Below are positions 34,513 to 44,696 of a stretch of 64,000 nucleotides of DNA, in pieces; within the stretch, counting starts at the first letter, position 1, and each line of letters starts with the position of its first letter. A model generated the notes under the pieces. That model ran no database searches. It saw nothing but the letters and a program-made list of their open reading frames with translations, and was not told where the DNA came from. Source of the DNA: CALINF01 sp039980455 (GTDB taxonomy: Bacteria > Pseudomonadota > Gammaproteobacteria > Pseudomonadales > Halieaceae); the NCBI GenBank assembly GCA_039980455.1, contig JBDXCG010000003.1:1-64000 (forward strand), given 5' to 3'. A program made the position numbers and the translations under genes.

Positions 34513-36546
34513 TCACGCTGCAATGCCGCTGTGTCGCAGTAGCGGCTCGATACTCGGCTGTCGGCCACGGAAATTGACGAAGGCGGTCATTGCATCAACT
34601 GAACCGCCAGCCTCGAGAATGGCCGATCTGAAGTCGGCACCCGTTTCGGGGTTAAAAATGCCTTCTTCCTCGAACCGAGAGAACGCATCTGACGACAGCA
34701 CCTCCGCCCACTTGTAGCTATAGTAGCCGGCTGCATAGCCGCCCGCGAAAATATGCGAGAAGCTGTTTTGAAACTTGTTGTAAGCCGGTGGCATTATCAC
34801 AGCAACCTGCTTCCTCACTTCGTCCAATAATGCTTGCACTGTAGAGGCATCACCCCCGTGCCATTCGTTGTGCAGACGAAAGTCGAATAGCGCAAACTCC
34901 AGCTGTCTGCACATCGTAATAGCAGACTGAAAGTTTTTGGCAGCCAATAGTTTTTCCAGCAGCGTATCCGGGAGAGGCTCCCCTGTTTCGTAGTGACCTG
35001 AAATGAAGCGTAAGGCGTCGGGCTCCCAGCACCAGTTCTCTAGAAACTGGCTGGGCAGCTCAACTGCGTCCCACGCTACGCCATTGATACCGGACACCGA
35101 GGCTACCGTTTGATGCGTCAGCATATGATGTAAGCCGTGGCCAAATTCGTGAAACAGCGTGGTGAGTTCCATGCTGGTGAGTAAGCTGGGCTCCGTACCC
35201 ACTGGTGGGGTGAAGTTACAGACCAGGTACGCCACCGGTAACTGGAGCTCTCCTGCGTGTACTCGGCGGATGCGGCAGTCGTCCATCCAAGCTCCACCTC
35301 GCTTACCTGAGCGCGCATAGAGATCGAGGTAGAAGCGGGCGATGGGTTTTCCCTCAAGGTGAATTTCAAACAGCCGCGCGTCTTCATGGTAGCTGTCGAA
35401 CTCGTCTACTTCAGAAATCTCTATTCCGTATAGACGATTCGCTACCTCAAACATGCCATTGAGTACGGTGGGTACCGGCAGGTAAGGCCGGATTTCTTCC
35501 TGCGACACCTCAAATCTATCTTGCTTGAGCTTCTCGCTGAAAAAGGCCGCGTCCCAAGGTTGCAGGTCCGGGTGATTGTGCTGGCTTGCCGCATAGTCTA
35601 CGAGCTCCTGCCATTCGGTTTGAGCCTGGGGATGGGATTTTTGCGCCAGATTGTTGAGGAACTCGAGCACGCCATCAGTAGAGTCAGCCATCTTGGTGGC
35701 CAGTGAGAGTTCAGCGTAGCTGGCAAAGTCCAAAAGATTGGCCAGTTCCAGTCGCAGATCAAGAATCTCTGTAATCAGCTCACTATTATCAAACTGTCCC
35801 GCATTGGGGCCGAGTGCTGAGGCTCGTGTGCAGTTGGCTTCATACACAGCCTGACGTAATTTGCCGTTGTTACAATAAGTGAGCACCGGCTGATAGGAGG
35901 GGAAGTCCAGCGTGATGACATAGCCAGTTTCACCGGCTTGCTCTGCCGCTTGTTTCGCGTTTGCCAGTGCCGATTCCGGCAGTCCGTCCAGCTCTTCGCG
36001 CGTCAGCGTCATCTTCCACGCGTCAGTCGCATCCAGAACGTGCTCGCTGAACTCGCTGCCCAGCTTGGATAGCCGCTGCTTGATTTCGCCAAAGCGCTGC
36101 TTGCGTTGTTCCGAGAGTGAAACACCGGCTAGCCGAAAGTCACGAAGCGCATTTTTGATGGCCATCTGTTGAGCGGGTTCAAGTAATTCGAAGTCGCTGC
36201 GTTGCGCAATTTGTTCGTAGGCCAGGTACAGTGCCTCGTGTTGCCCCATCCATGTACTGTACTGGGATAAAAGCGGTAAGCACGCGTTATAGGCCTCACG
36301 AATCTCATCGCTGTTAAGCACGCCATTGAGGTGCCCCAGTGGCGACCAAGCACGGGCGAGGTCATCATCCATATCTTCAATGGGCTGCATCAAATTATCC
36401 CAGGTGTAGTCCTGGTTGGCCGACAGTAGCTTGTCGATAGTCTCCTTATTGCGTTCGATCAACGTGCTTATGGCGGGCTCTGCGTGTTCAGGCTTGATCT
36501 GGCTGAACGCGGGCAGGGAGTGATTTTCAAGCAGGGGATTACTCAT
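34513..36546 (-). CDS. prlC: PrlC, oligopeptidase A
   Basis: M3-family zinc metallopeptidase of 677 residues (E. coli PrlC 680) that degrades signal-peptide fragments and other short peptides in the cytosol. The zinc site is TLFHEFGHGLHHML (HExGH), with a third ligand expected in the downstream ELPSQFLENW segment. The N-terminal NPLLENHSLPAFSQIKPEHAEP is typical of oligopeptidase A rather than Dcp. Single gene, divergent from the S9 peptidase. Confidence 0.95.
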   Translation of the reverse strand: MSNPLLENHSLPAFSQIKPEHAEPAISTLIERNKETIDKLLSANQDYTWDNLMQPIEDMDDDLARAWSPLGHLNGVLNSDEIREAYNACLPLLSQYSTWMGQHEALYLAYEQIAQRSDFELLEPAQQMAIKNALRDFRLAGVSLSEQRKQRFGEIKQRLSKLGSEFSEHVLDATDAWKMTLTREELDGLPESALANAKQAAEQAGETGYVITLDFPSYQPVLTYCNNGKLRQAVYEANCTRASALGPNAGQFDNSELITEILDLRLELANLLDFASYAELSLATKMADSTDGVLEFLNNLAQKSHPQAQTEWQELVDYAASQHNHPDLQPWDAAFFSEKLKQDRFEVSQEEIRPYLPVPTVLNGMFEVANRLYGIEISEVDEFDSYHEDARLFEIHLEGKPIARFYLDLYARSGKRGGAWMDDCRIRRVHAGELQLPVAYLVCNFTPPVGTEPSLLTSMELTTLFHEFGHGLHHMLTHQTVASVSGINGVAWDAVELPSQFLENWCWEPDALRFISGHYETGEPLPDTLLEKLLAAKNFQSAITMCRQLEFALFDFRLHNEWHGGDASTVQALLDEVRKQVAVIMPPAYNKFQNSFSHIFAGGYAAGYYSYKWAEVLSSDAFSRFEEEGIFNPETGADFRSAILEAGGSVDAMTAFVNFRGRQPSIEPLLRHSGIAA

Positions 36547-36608
36547 GGCGGTATACTTCTTCGCTTAGTTCGAGGCGCAATTCTAACTGATTTATCCCAG
36601 AGGAATAC

Positions 36609-38657
36609 ATGAACAAGAATATCTCCATGCTGTTGAACACTTTTTGCGTATTGATGCTGCTTTCTATGCCCAGCTACGCGTTACCACCCCTGTCAGGAAG
36701 TGATGTTTTTCAGCTGAGCTACGCAAGCAACCCGGTTGTGGACACGCGGGGCGAGAGGGTGATTTATCTGCGTCATAGCATGGATATTATGAAAGACCGC
36801 GCGCGTAGCAACCTTTGGATTGTTGATGCTGATGGCAGCAATCATCGCCCTTTGGTTACTGGCGCCGTCAATGTCAGCTCTCCCGTGCTGGCGCCGGACA
36901 ACAAACGACTAGCCTATGTGACGCGTGATGAGGTGGGTTCGCAGATTTTTGTGCTCTGGCTGGACTCGGGTCAAACAGCGCAATTAACCCGTTTGCCACA
37001 TTCTCCCAAACGACTGGCGTGGTCGCGCGATAGCCAGTCGCTTGCGTTCACAATGTTGGTTGCAGAAAAGCCGCCCACTATTGGCATAATGCCGGCTAAG
37101 CCTGCGGGAGCGGAGTGGGCAGAACCGCCTGTGGTGGTGGATCGTACGGTGTATCGCAATGACGGCGCGGGTAATAAGCCGCACGGCTTTGATCATGTGT
37201 TTGTAATTGGCGCAGACGGCGGGAGTCCGCGGCAGGTGACAGGCGGTGATTTTCATCACAGTGGCCGTATTGACTGGGCTGCGGATGGTCAATCGCTGTA
37301 CCTGTCTGCCAACCGTAATGCCGACTGGGAACTGAACGTGGTGAACTCTGATATTTATCGCGTGGAGCTCAGCGATGGCAAGGTTACAGCCCTCACCGAC
37401 CGGCAGGGCCCTGATAGTAACGTCACAGTCTCGCCGGACGGAAAAATGCTGGCCTACACGGGTTATGACGACCGCAAGATGGGCTACCATCGTCAGCGAC
37501 TCTATGTGATGAAAGCCGATGGTTCTTCATCACGAGAATTGCTGCCTGAATTAGATCGGGGTATCGCATCACCTCAATGGTCAGATGATGGTCGCAGGAT
37601 ATTCTTTCGTTACGACGATAAGGGCAATACCCTACTGGCATCGACTGACTTGTCTGGTCGGATGAGCACACATGCAAAGGACCTTGGTGGTAAAGCGCTG
37701 GGGCGTCCCTATGCTGGTGCCGACTACGCTGTGGGTGGCAAGGACGTCTTTGCCTTCACCTCCGGCTCGACGGCTCGCCCGGCTGATATCTCGGTAGGGC
37801 GCCGCGGGAGCTCCTCTATTCGCCAAGTGACTGCGCTCAATGAGAACCTTCTACCGTACCGCGAGTTGGCCGAGGTTGAGGAGCTGTGGGTTAAATCTTC
37901 AGTTGATGGCCGTGACATTCAGGGCTGGATAGCTAAACCTCCTGGCTTTGATCCAGCCAAATCGTACCCGCTGATTCTGGAAATTCACGGTGGCCCATTT
38001 GCCAATTATGGATTTCGCTTCTCTGCTGAGGTGCAACTCTTCGCCGCCGCTGGCTACGTGGTGTTGTATGTGAACCCTCGCGGCAGCACCAGTTACGGTG
38101 AGGAATTTGCCAATCTGATACATCATGCGTATCCCGGTAAGGACTACGATGACTTGATGTCGGCCGTGGACGGGACGATAGCCAAGGGTTATATCGATCC
38201 CGACCAACTCTATATTACAGGAGGCAGTGGCGGCGGAACGTTAACCGCGTGGACAGTGGGCAGCACCGACCGTTTTCGCGCCGCAGTAGTTGCTAAACCG
38301 GTGATCCACTGGACGAGCTTTGCGCTAACCGCTGACATGTCGCCGTTCTTTACCCAGTATTGGTTTGGTGCCATGCCCTGGGAAGACAATGCAGCGTATT
38401 GGAAGCGCTCACCTCTGTCGTTAGTGGGTAATGTGGAAACACCCACTATGCTGCTGACCGGTGAGAACGACTTAAGGACGCCGATGCCTGAGACGGAGCA
38501 GTACTATCAGGCATTGAAGCTGCGTGGGATTGATACTGCCATGGTCAGAATTCCGGGTGCCTCACATAGCATCACGAAGCGCCCCAGCAATTTGATCGCG
38601 AAGGTGGTGGCAATTTTGGCGTGGTTTGAGCGGTATTCAGATAAGGCGGACGACTAG
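36609..38657 (+). CDS. Secreted S9-family (prolyl oligopeptidase-type) serine peptidase
   Basis: 682 residues with a signal peptide (hydrophobic about 8-24, SYA cleavage region). The N-terminal part is a WD40-like beta-propeller (repeated SPDGK/SxDxQ strands such as WSRDSQSLAFT, VSPDGKMLAYT, WSDDGRRIFFR). The C-terminal part is an alpha/beta hydrolase. The catalytic Ser is in TGGSGGGTLTAW, with the Asp in LTGENDLRTP and the His in PGASHSI. Acts on oligopeptides, dipeptidyl- or acylaminoacyl-peptidase-like, in the periplasm. RBS AGAGGAA precedes the ATG. Confidence 0.88.
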   Translation: MNKNISMLLNTFCVLMLLSMPSYALPPLSGSDVFQLSYASNPVVDTRGERVIYLRHSMDIMKDRARSNLWIVDADGSNHRPLVTGAVNVSSPVLAPDNKRLAYVTRDEVGSQIFVLWLDSGQTAQLTRLPHSPKRLAWSRDSQSLAFTMLVAEKPPTIGIMPAKPAGAEWAEPPVVVDRTVYRNDGAGNKPHGFDHVFVIGADGGSPRQVTGGDFHHSGRIDWAADGQSLYLSANRNADWELNVVNSDIYRVELSDGKVTALTDRQGPDSNVTVSPDGKMLAYTGYDDRKMGYHRQRLYVMKADGSSSRELLPELDRGIASPQWSDDGRRIFFRYDDKGNTLLASTDLSGRMSTHAKDLGGKALGRPYAGADYAVGGKDVFAFTSGSTARPADISVGRRGSSSIRQVTALNENLLPYRELAEVEELWVKSSVDGRDIQGWIAKPPGFDPAKSYPLILEIHGGPFANYGFRFSAEVQLFAAAGYVVLYVNPRGSTSYGEEFANLIHHAYPGKDYDDLMSAVDGTIAKGYIDPDQLYITGGSGGGTLTAWTVGSTDRFRAAVVAKPVIHWTSFALTADMSPFFTQYWFGAMPWEDNAAYWKRSPLSLVGNVETPTMLLTGENDLRTPMPETEQYYQALKLRGIDTAMVRIPGASHSITKRPSNLIAKVVAILAWFERYSDKADD

Positions 38658-38694
38658 GCAGTCGAACAAGGGACCTGATTCGGGTGGGGAAGCG

Positions 38695-40053
38695 CTAGGT
38701 ATCCTCACCCTTGGCCCAGGGACTCTTTTTCTTCATCAGCGGAGCGAAGCCATCATTGCCGCTTTGCTGTTGAGAAGAAGTGGTGTCGCGGTTCTTACTC
38801 TTGGGCTTTCCTTTGTTCTTCTTGTCACGAGCCCGAACTTTCTTTTGTCCGTTCTTTTCCGACGATTTACGTTTGCTGCCAGCGGCTTTGCCAGAAGACT
38901 TCTGTTTCTTTGGTCCGCTATAGCGGGCCTTCAGGCCAGGTAATGTCCGATTCTCAAATTCCAGCGATAGATAGCGCGAAATAGAAGCCATCAGGTTCCA
39001 TTCATTGGCGTCGATAAGTGAAACAGCCTCACCTTGCGCGCCTGCGCGACCGGTGCGGCCGGTGCGGTGGAGGTAGTCATCTCCGCTGCGGGGTAGGTCA
39101 TAGTTCACAACCTGCGCCACGTTCTTTAAATCCAGTCCTCGCGCAGCCACATCGCTGGCGCAGATAACATCAATTTTGCCGTTGTTGAATCGTTCGATAA
39201 CCAGTTTGCGTTCTTCGGTACTAAGCTCCCCGTGAAGCGCTGCGCAACGCAATCCTTGATGCTTGAGTAGACCTTCGAGTCGCTGCGCAGTTGCCCGTTT
39301 ATTGGCAAACACGATCGCGCGCTGGGATTTCTGTTGCAGCAAGCTCACCAACAGCTTGTTTTTGTGCTCCATGCTGTCTGCCAGTATGCGCTGATGCACA
39401 ATACTGCTGTGCGGTTGTCGTACTGTACCGACAGCCACGGAGACGGGTTCATCCAGAATCTCCTTGGCTACAACGCCAAAGCCTGAATGCTTCAGCGTAG
39501 CGGATAGGAGAAATACCTGCTTGCCCTGGCTGCATTGTTTCGTAATCGCCAATACGTCATCGCGAAAGCCCATATCCAGCATGCGATCGGCCTCATCCAA
39601 CACTAATGCTTTGAGCTCTGCGAAGTCGACGCTTCCACGCTCACAGTGTTCCAGCAGTCGGCCTGGCGTACCGATAATAATTTCGGGGTTCTTGCGAAAC
39701 AGCGCACGCTGATACTTGAAATCGGCCCCTCCAGTAATCGCTTGCGCTTGTAATGGTGTTTTCTTCAACAGATCGCGACACTGCTTCATGACCTGCCGGG
39801 CCAGCTCTCGGGTTGGAACGATAACCAACACCAATGTACCAGCGGTTTTGCTGATGGGCTCACTGAGCAAACGCTGGGCAATCGGCAGTAGATAGGCCAG
39901 CGTTTTACCGCTACCGGTCTCTGCACTTATCTTGAGGTCTTTGCCAGCCAGTGCCGGCTCCAGTACTTGCTCCTGAACGGGCGTGGGTTGTTCCAGGCCA
40001 AGCGTATCCAATCCCAGTCTAAGCTGGTGATCCAGGTTGATATCGTCGAACAC
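38695..40053 (-). CDS. DEAD-box ATP-dependent RNA helicase
   Basis: About 452 residues. Motifs in order: Q motif (LEQPTPVQEQVLEPAL), I (AETGSGKT), Ia (PTRELA), GG, TPGR, II (VLDEADRMLDMGF), III (SAT), then domain 2 with ARGLD and HRTGRTGRAG. A Lys/Arg/Ser-rich tail (last ~70 residues) probably binds RNA. The frame opens with TTG at 40071, but GTG at 40053 has a GAGGT Shine-Dalgarno eight bases upstream and gives the usual fMet-FDDINLD start. Likely ribosome assembly or RNA turnover; the exact paralogue (RhlE, SrmB or other) is unresolved. Confidence 0.9.
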   Translation of the reverse strand: MFDDINLDHQLRLGLDTLGLEQPTPVQEQVLEPALAGKDLKISAETGSGKTLAYLLPIAQRLLSEPISKTAGTLVLVIVPTRELARQVMKQCRDLLKKTPLQAQAITGGADFKYQRALFRKNPEIIIGTPGRLLEHCERGSVDFAELKALVLDEADRMLDMGFRDDVLAITKQCSQGKQVFLLSATLKHSGFGVVAKEILDEPVSVAVGTVRQPHSSIVHQRILADSMEHKNKLLVSLLQQKSQRAIVFANKRATAQRLEGLLKHQGLRCAALHGELSTEERKLVIERFNNGKIDVICASDVAARGLDLKNVAQVVNYDLPRSGDDYLHRTGRTGRAGAQGEAVSLIDANEWNLMASISRYLSLEFENRTLPGLKARYSGPKKQKSSGKAAGSKRKSSEKNGQKKVRARDKKNKGKPKSKNRDTTSSQQQSGNDGFAPLMKKKSPWAKGEDT

Positions 40054-40142
40054 GGGATTTACCTCGAACAATCGTGGTGATTTTTCCGAATCAATAGTAA
40101 CCGAACTCCAGCATAATGTGGCCGTTAATAAAGGAATCCGTC

Positions 40143-42395
40143 ATGTTTCGATACACGCTATTGCTACTTATCACTTTATCTACGTTCTCAATAGCCGCGG
40201 CAGAGCTTAAAACAGGCGAACGGGAAACCATTGGCCTGGTGTTGGCTGGTGGGGGAGCGCGAGGAATTGCTCACGTTGGCGTCATTAGAGCACTTGAAGA
40301 AATGCAGGTACCGATTGATGCAGTAGCGGGTACCAGCATGGGGGCGTTGGTTGGAGGATTATATGCCTCGGGTATGTCTGCCGATGATCTGTATCAGGTG
40401 GTTACTACCATGGATTGGGATCTTGCCTTCGAGGATGCAGTAGATCGCGGCGAACTACCGCCGCGTCGTAAGAGTGACGATTACGACTTCCCCTCTGACC
40501 TTAATTTTGCCTTCAAGGACGGTAAGTTATCGATACCTCTTGGATTGATTCAGGGGCAACAGGTTCGCCAGATTATCAAGGAATTGATGCTGGACGTTGT
40601 TCACGTGCGCGATTTTGATCAGCTGCCAATACCTTTTCGGGCGGTGGCGGCTGATATCGAGTCAGGTGATGCCTATGTGTTTTCACAAGGTGACGTGGTG
40701 ACCGCGATGCGAGCCAGTATGTCGTTGCCGGGTCTGCTTGCGCCTGTGGAGCACGACGGGCGATTACTCGTAGATGGCGGGGTAGCCAATAACATTCCGG
40801 TCGATGTAGCCCGCGCAATGGGTGTAGACCGGCTGATCGTTGTTGATATCGGCACGCCGTTGCTAAAAAGAGATGAGATTAATAGTGTCGTTTCGGTTGC
40901 TGAGCAAATGGTGGGTTTTCTCACGCGAAAGAATTCCGTGGCCCAGCTAGAAACGTTGGGTGATAGCGATGTATTAATTACGCCTGACCTGCAAGGCATG
41001 GGCATGCTTGCGTTTGATGAAGATATTGCTATTTATCAGCGAGGCTATGATGCAGCTATATCGGATCGCTCGCAGATAGCAGCCTTGTCGCTGCCGAAAC
41101 AGCAGTGGGAAGAGCACATGGCTTCTAGAATGATCCCCCAGCGTATTGTTGCGCCGATCGAGTTCATCGCGATAAAGAACGACAGTGGAGTGTCGGATGA
41201 AATGATACGCGTGCAACTGGAGCAGCCGTTGGGTGAGCCTCTTGATCGCGGTCTTCTCAACGACAACATTGCGTCAATATATGCTCTGGATCACTGGGAG
41301 ATTATTGATTATCAGGTTACCACTGATGAGCGCGGAACAGGTTTGTTGGTGGACGCCCGTGCAAAAAGCTGGGGTGGCGATAAGCTCAAGTTTGGGTTGG
41401 GTCTGATTACCGATCTCGATGGCTCAAGTGACTTCAACTTGGGAGCGAGCTATCTTCGTAAAGGCGTTAACGAAAGGGGCGGTGAAGTGTATAGCCGCGC
41501 CCAAGTGGGCGACACCGTCATCTTTAGCGGTCAGTTTTATCAGCCACTCGATCTTCGATCTCGTTACTTCGTGGTTCCCTACGCCAGTTACACCGATAAT
41601 CAGGTGTATACGCTAGGGCCGGAGTATGATGCTGACGACGTAGTTGGTGCCTGGCGCGTCAAGCGGCTGGAAGCGGAACTCGCGATTGGCGCGAATGTGT
41701 TTTCCAGTACCCAGCTACGCCTTGGCACGAATGTGGCTCGAGGTGAATACGAAGTCGACATCGCTGTTTCTAACGACTTAACGGAAGATGATTTTCGTGA
41801 GGGTTCGGTTTTTGCGTCTGCGCGCTACGATACCCTCGATCGCGCGTTCTTCCCGACACAAGGTAACTTTCTATACGTAGACTATGAGGCGCAACGAACG
41901 GGCCTGGGTAGTGATGCGAGTTTTGAGCGCTGGATGGCAATCGGTCAGAGCGCGTTCAGTTTTGGCGGGGAAAAGCGCAACACCGTTATATTCACAGCGC
42001 GAACCGGGCAGAGCATTGATGCACCCAATACGCCTCAGAACTATTTCCAGCTGGGCGGCCTGTTCAACGTTTCGGGTGTGGCGCAGAACTTTTTCTCAGG
42101 GCGTCAGATGGCGTTTGTGATGGGCCAGTACCAGCGTAAGCTTACGGCAAACTCGGTTATTCCAATTAACCTTCCCGTGTATGCCGGGTTCTCGGTTGAG
42201 GGAGGTCGACTTTGGCAGGACCGGTCAGATGTCGACCTGGGCGACCTGACTGCTGGTGGTAGCGTCTATCTGGGTATTGATTCGCCAATAGGGCCTATGT
42301 ATCTGGCGTACGGTCGAACCGAGGACGACCTCAACGCCCTCTACCTGTCGCTAGGCTGGCCGTTCCTGAGTAACCTCAACAGGCTGGGGCGTTGA
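40143..42395 (+). CDS. Patatin-like phospholipase with outer-membrane beta-barrel (PlpD-like)
   Basis: 750 residues from ATG 40143, which follows AAAGGAA. Signal peptide 1-20 (cleavage after AAA), then a patatin domain: oxyanion loop GGGARG (36-41), nucleophile Ser65 in GTSMG, and Asp211 in DGG of the Ser-Asp dyad. A POTRA-like segment (IEFIAIKNDSGVSDEMIRVQ) follows, then a C-terminal bacterial surface-antigen/BamA-type barrel (about 430-750), with the last strand ending in LYLSLGWPF. This is the type Vd autotransporter or RssA-plus-barrel layout. Expected to hydrolyse phospholipid acyl chains at the cell surface or periplasmic face. Single gene. Confidence 0.88.
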   Translation: MFRYTLLLLITLSTFSIAAAELKTGERETIGLVLAGGGARGIAHVGVIRALEEMQVPIDAVAGTSMGALVGGLYASGMSADDLYQVVTTMDWDLAFEDAVDRGELPPRRKSDDYDFPSDLNFAFKDGKLSIPLGLIQGQQVRQIIKELMLDVVHVRDFDQLPIPFRAVAADIESGDAYVFSQGDVVTAMRASMSLPGLLAPVEHDGRLLVDGGVANNIPVDVARAMGVDRLIVVDIGTPLLKRDEINSVVSVAEQMVGFLTRKNSVAQLETLGDSDVLITPDLQGMGMLAFDEDIAIYQRGYDAAISDRSQIAALSLPKQQWEEHMASRMIPQRIVAPIEFIAIKNDSGVSDEMIRVQLEQPLGEPLDRGLLNDNIASIYALDHWEIIDYQVTTDERGTGLLVDARAKSWGGDKLKFGLGLITDLDGSSDFNLGASYLRKGVNERGGEVYSRAQVGDTVIFSGQFYQPLDLRSRYFVVPYASYTDNQVYTLGPEYDADDVVGAWRVKRLEAELAIGANVFSSTQLRLGTNVARGEYEVDIAVSNDLTEDDFREGSVFASARYDTLDRAFFPTQGNFLYVDYEAQRTGLGSDASFERWMAIGQSAFSFGGEKRNTVIFTARTGQSIDAPNTPQNYFQLGGLFNVSGVAQNFFSGRQMAFVMGQYQRKLTANSVIPINLPVYAGFSVEGGRLWQDRSDVDLGDLTAGGSVYLGIDSPIGPMYLAYGRTEDDLNALYLSLGWPFLSNLNRLGR

Positions 42396-42459
42396 TGAAT
42401 CTATTTGCGAGCGGCTTTTATGCTAGTCTCCGGCTAACTGCTTTGAGAACCCTTACTGT

Positions 42460-44604
42460 ATGAGTCTATCTACTCGCATTTTCCTCGGCTTAGCGCTGGG
42501 GATAGCCACCGGTCTGTTTTTCGGAGAAATGGTGGCGGGCTTGAAAGTGTTTGGCGACATTTTTGTCAAACTGCTTCAAGTGACGGTGCTCCCATACATC
42601 ATCGTATCGCTCATTGCAGGCTTCGGGCGCATGCAGCTCGACCAAGCCAAGCGGCTGGCAGTTCGGGGTACTGCTGTGCTTCTGGCTATCTGGGGTTTGG
42701 CCTTAGTGATTATCTTTGCAGGTGCACTGGCGTTCCCCAATCTCGATACGGCCTCCTTCTTTGGCAGTGCCGTGTCCGAGGCGCCGCCACAGGTAGACCT
42801 GTTAGCGCTTTATCTGCCGTCGAATGTGTTTTTCTCTCTATCCAATAATCTGGTTCCCGCTGTCGTATTCTTCAGCATTTTGGTGGGTGTAGCGCTGATT
42901 TCCGTGAAGGACAAATCGGGTGTGCTAGTGATCTTTGATGGTCTGACCGAGGCGTTGTCCAGTATTAACACCGCTATCGTTAAGCTCACGCCCTACGGGA
43001 TATTTGCAATAGCCGCGTCAGCTGCCGGTACGATGACAGTCGAAGAGCTGGGTCGGGTGCAGGTTTACCTGGTCACGTATATCAGCATTGCAATGCTGAT
43101 CACCTTTTGGGTGTTCCCGGGCCTTGTCTCGGCGCTTAGTGGAATTCCCTTCCGGCAGGTATTAGTTACGTTCAGGGATACGCTAATAACCGCATTTGCA
43201 ACAGGAAATCAATTTGTGGTGCTGCCGCAGATTGCCGAGAACTGTAAGCAACTGTTGAAAGATCAGCAGTTAGGTAGTGAAGAGACTGATTCCGCGATTG
43301 ATATTATTGTGCCGGTATCATTCAATTTTCCATCACTGGGTAAATTGCTGGTGCTTTTGTTTGTTCTGTTTGCGGCTTGGTTTACCGACACCGAGCTCAA
43401 CTTTGCAGACAGGATATCGTTGGCATTCAATGGCCTATTCAGCTTGTTCGGCAGTATTAATATTGCAGTGCCTTACCTGCTGGATTCGCTGCGAGTACCA
43501 ACCGACATGTTCCAGCTGTTTCTGGTGACGGGCATCGTTGTGGGTCGTTTTGGTGCCATGCTGGCTGCATTACACATTATCGTACTGAGTGTGCTGGGCA
43601 CGCTGGCTCTATCTGGCAAACTGTCAATTCGCTCCACTGCCTTATTCCGCTATGCGCTGACAACCTCCATTGCCATGTTTGTCCTTGTGGTTGCATTGCG
43701 CGCCTATTTCTCAGTGTTTGTCCCTGAGACACCCCCACGCGAAGAGGTGCTTGCTGGAATCGAGTTGATGCAAGAGCGGGTGAGCGCAAAAATCTCAGAG
43801 ACAGTTCCCAATGCCAGTGTGACGCAACTAGCCGGGACTCGGGTTGACCATATCCTGAGAGCCGGGGTTTTGCAGGTGGGTTATCGCCCAAAGAACTTGC
43901 CCTGTAGTTTCCTAACGCCAGACGGAGAGTTAGTCGGGTTTGATGTGGAAATGGCCCATGTGCTGGCAGAAGACCTTGGTGTTGATCTTGAATTCGTTCC
44001 GTTCGAGTTTGATGGTCTAAAGCGCATGCTAACCTCTGGCCAGATAGATGTAGCGATGTCCTGTATCGCGAGTCTGCCGGATCGCTACGCCCTGGCTTCA
44101 TTCTCTCGACCCTACCTCGATTTGACCCTCGCATTTATCGTGCGGGACCATGAGCGCGAATTGTTTTCACAACTAGATACCCTAAGGGCGAAGAAGGAGC
44201 TGACTATTGCGCTGGTCAGTTCGCACTATTTCGCACCGAAAATAAATCGTCTTCTTCCCAATGCAAAAATTGTCCAGCTCGAGTCGGCCGAAGACTTTTT
44301 CGATGGCAATGGTCAAGGCGCTGATGCGCTATTGTTGTCTGCTGAAGAGGGTAGCGCCTATAGTTATCGTTATCCACGCTTTGCCGTTGCGAAACTGGAG
44401 CGAGGCGCTATCAGGTTGCCGGCTGGCTACGCTGTCCCCAAAGGCGATATAGAGATGCTCGAGTTCATCAGCAACTGGGTTGATCTCAAGCGAAAGGAAG
44501 GCGTGATAGACGCGCTGTACGACTATTGGATGCTTGGCGGAGTGGCTAAAGCTAAGGAGCCGCGTTGGTCAATCATCCGCAATGTGCTGAACTGGGTGGA
44601 ATAG
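42460..44604 (+). CDS. SDF-type (dicarboxylate/amino acid:cation) symporter fused to a periplasmic binding domain
   Basis: 714 residues, two modules. Residues 1-390 follow the SDF/GltP fold (KLLQVTVLPYIIVSLIAGF near 37-55; eight segments). Signature sites are altered: hairpin 1 reads ATGNQFVVLP instead of a Ser-rich loop, and the NMDGT region reads PVSFNFPSLGK. One extra helix (about 397-416) would bring the chain to the periplasm. Residues about 455-695 then form a type-3 solute-binding domain (RAGVLQVGYRPKNLPCSFLT, GELVGFDVEMAHVLAEDLG, GQIDVAMSCIASLPDR). Such tethering of a binding protein to a secondary carrier is unusual. The binding domain resembles amino-acid binders, but the ligand is not predictable. 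Single gene. Confidence 0.85.
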   Translation: MSLSTRIFLGLALGIATGLFFGEMVAGLKVFGDIFVKLLQVTVLPYIIVSLIAGFGRMQLDQAKRLAVRGTAVLLAIWGLALVIIFAGALAFPNLDTASFFGSAVSEAPPQVDLLALYLPSNVFFSLSNNLVPAVVFFSILVGVALISVKDKSGVLVIFDGLTEALSSINTAIVKLTPYGIFAIAASAAGTMTVEELGRVQVYLVTYISIAMLITFWVFPGLVSALSGIPFRQVLVTFRDTLITAFATGNQFVVLPQIAENCKQLLKDQQLGSEETDSAIDIIVPVSFNFPSLGKLLVLLFVLFAAWFTDTELNFADRISLAFNGLFSLFGSINIAVPYLLDSLRVPTDMFQLFLVTGIVVGRFGAMLAALHIIVLSVLGTLALSGKLSIRSTALFRYALTTSIAMFVLVVALRAYFSVFVPETPPREEVLAGIELMQERVSAKISETVPNASVTQLAGTRVDHILRAGVLQVGYRPKNLPCSFLTPDGELVGFDVEMAHVLAEDLGVDLEFVPFEFDGLKRMLTSGQIDVAMSCIASLPDRYALASFSRPYLDLTLAFIVRDHERELFSQLDTLRAKKELTIALVSSHYFAPKINRLLPNAKIVQLESAEDFFDGNGQGADALLLSAEEGSAYSYRYPRFAVAKLERGAIRLPAGYAVPKGDIEMLEFISNWVDLKRKEGVIDALYDYWMLGGVAKAKEPRWSIIRNVLNWVE

Positions 44605-44640
44605 ACGCAATACAAAGCAAATGCGTGGCAATCCTTGCGA

Positions 44641-44669
44641 TTGCAGCTAGAATTAGTAACTAGTAAATT
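44641..44669 (+). promoter_or_regulatory. Candidate sigma-70 promoter for the phosphatase/kinase gene
   Basis: TTGCAG (44641-44646), a 17-base spacer, and TAAATT (44664-44669; five of six matches to TATAAT). The ATG at 44697 lies about 27 bases after the -10. A small dyad, GCAATC-CTTGC-GATTGC, overlaps its upstream side. Confidence 0.45.
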
Positions 44670-44696
44670 CGACCCATAGCCTCTGGAATACGTCTT

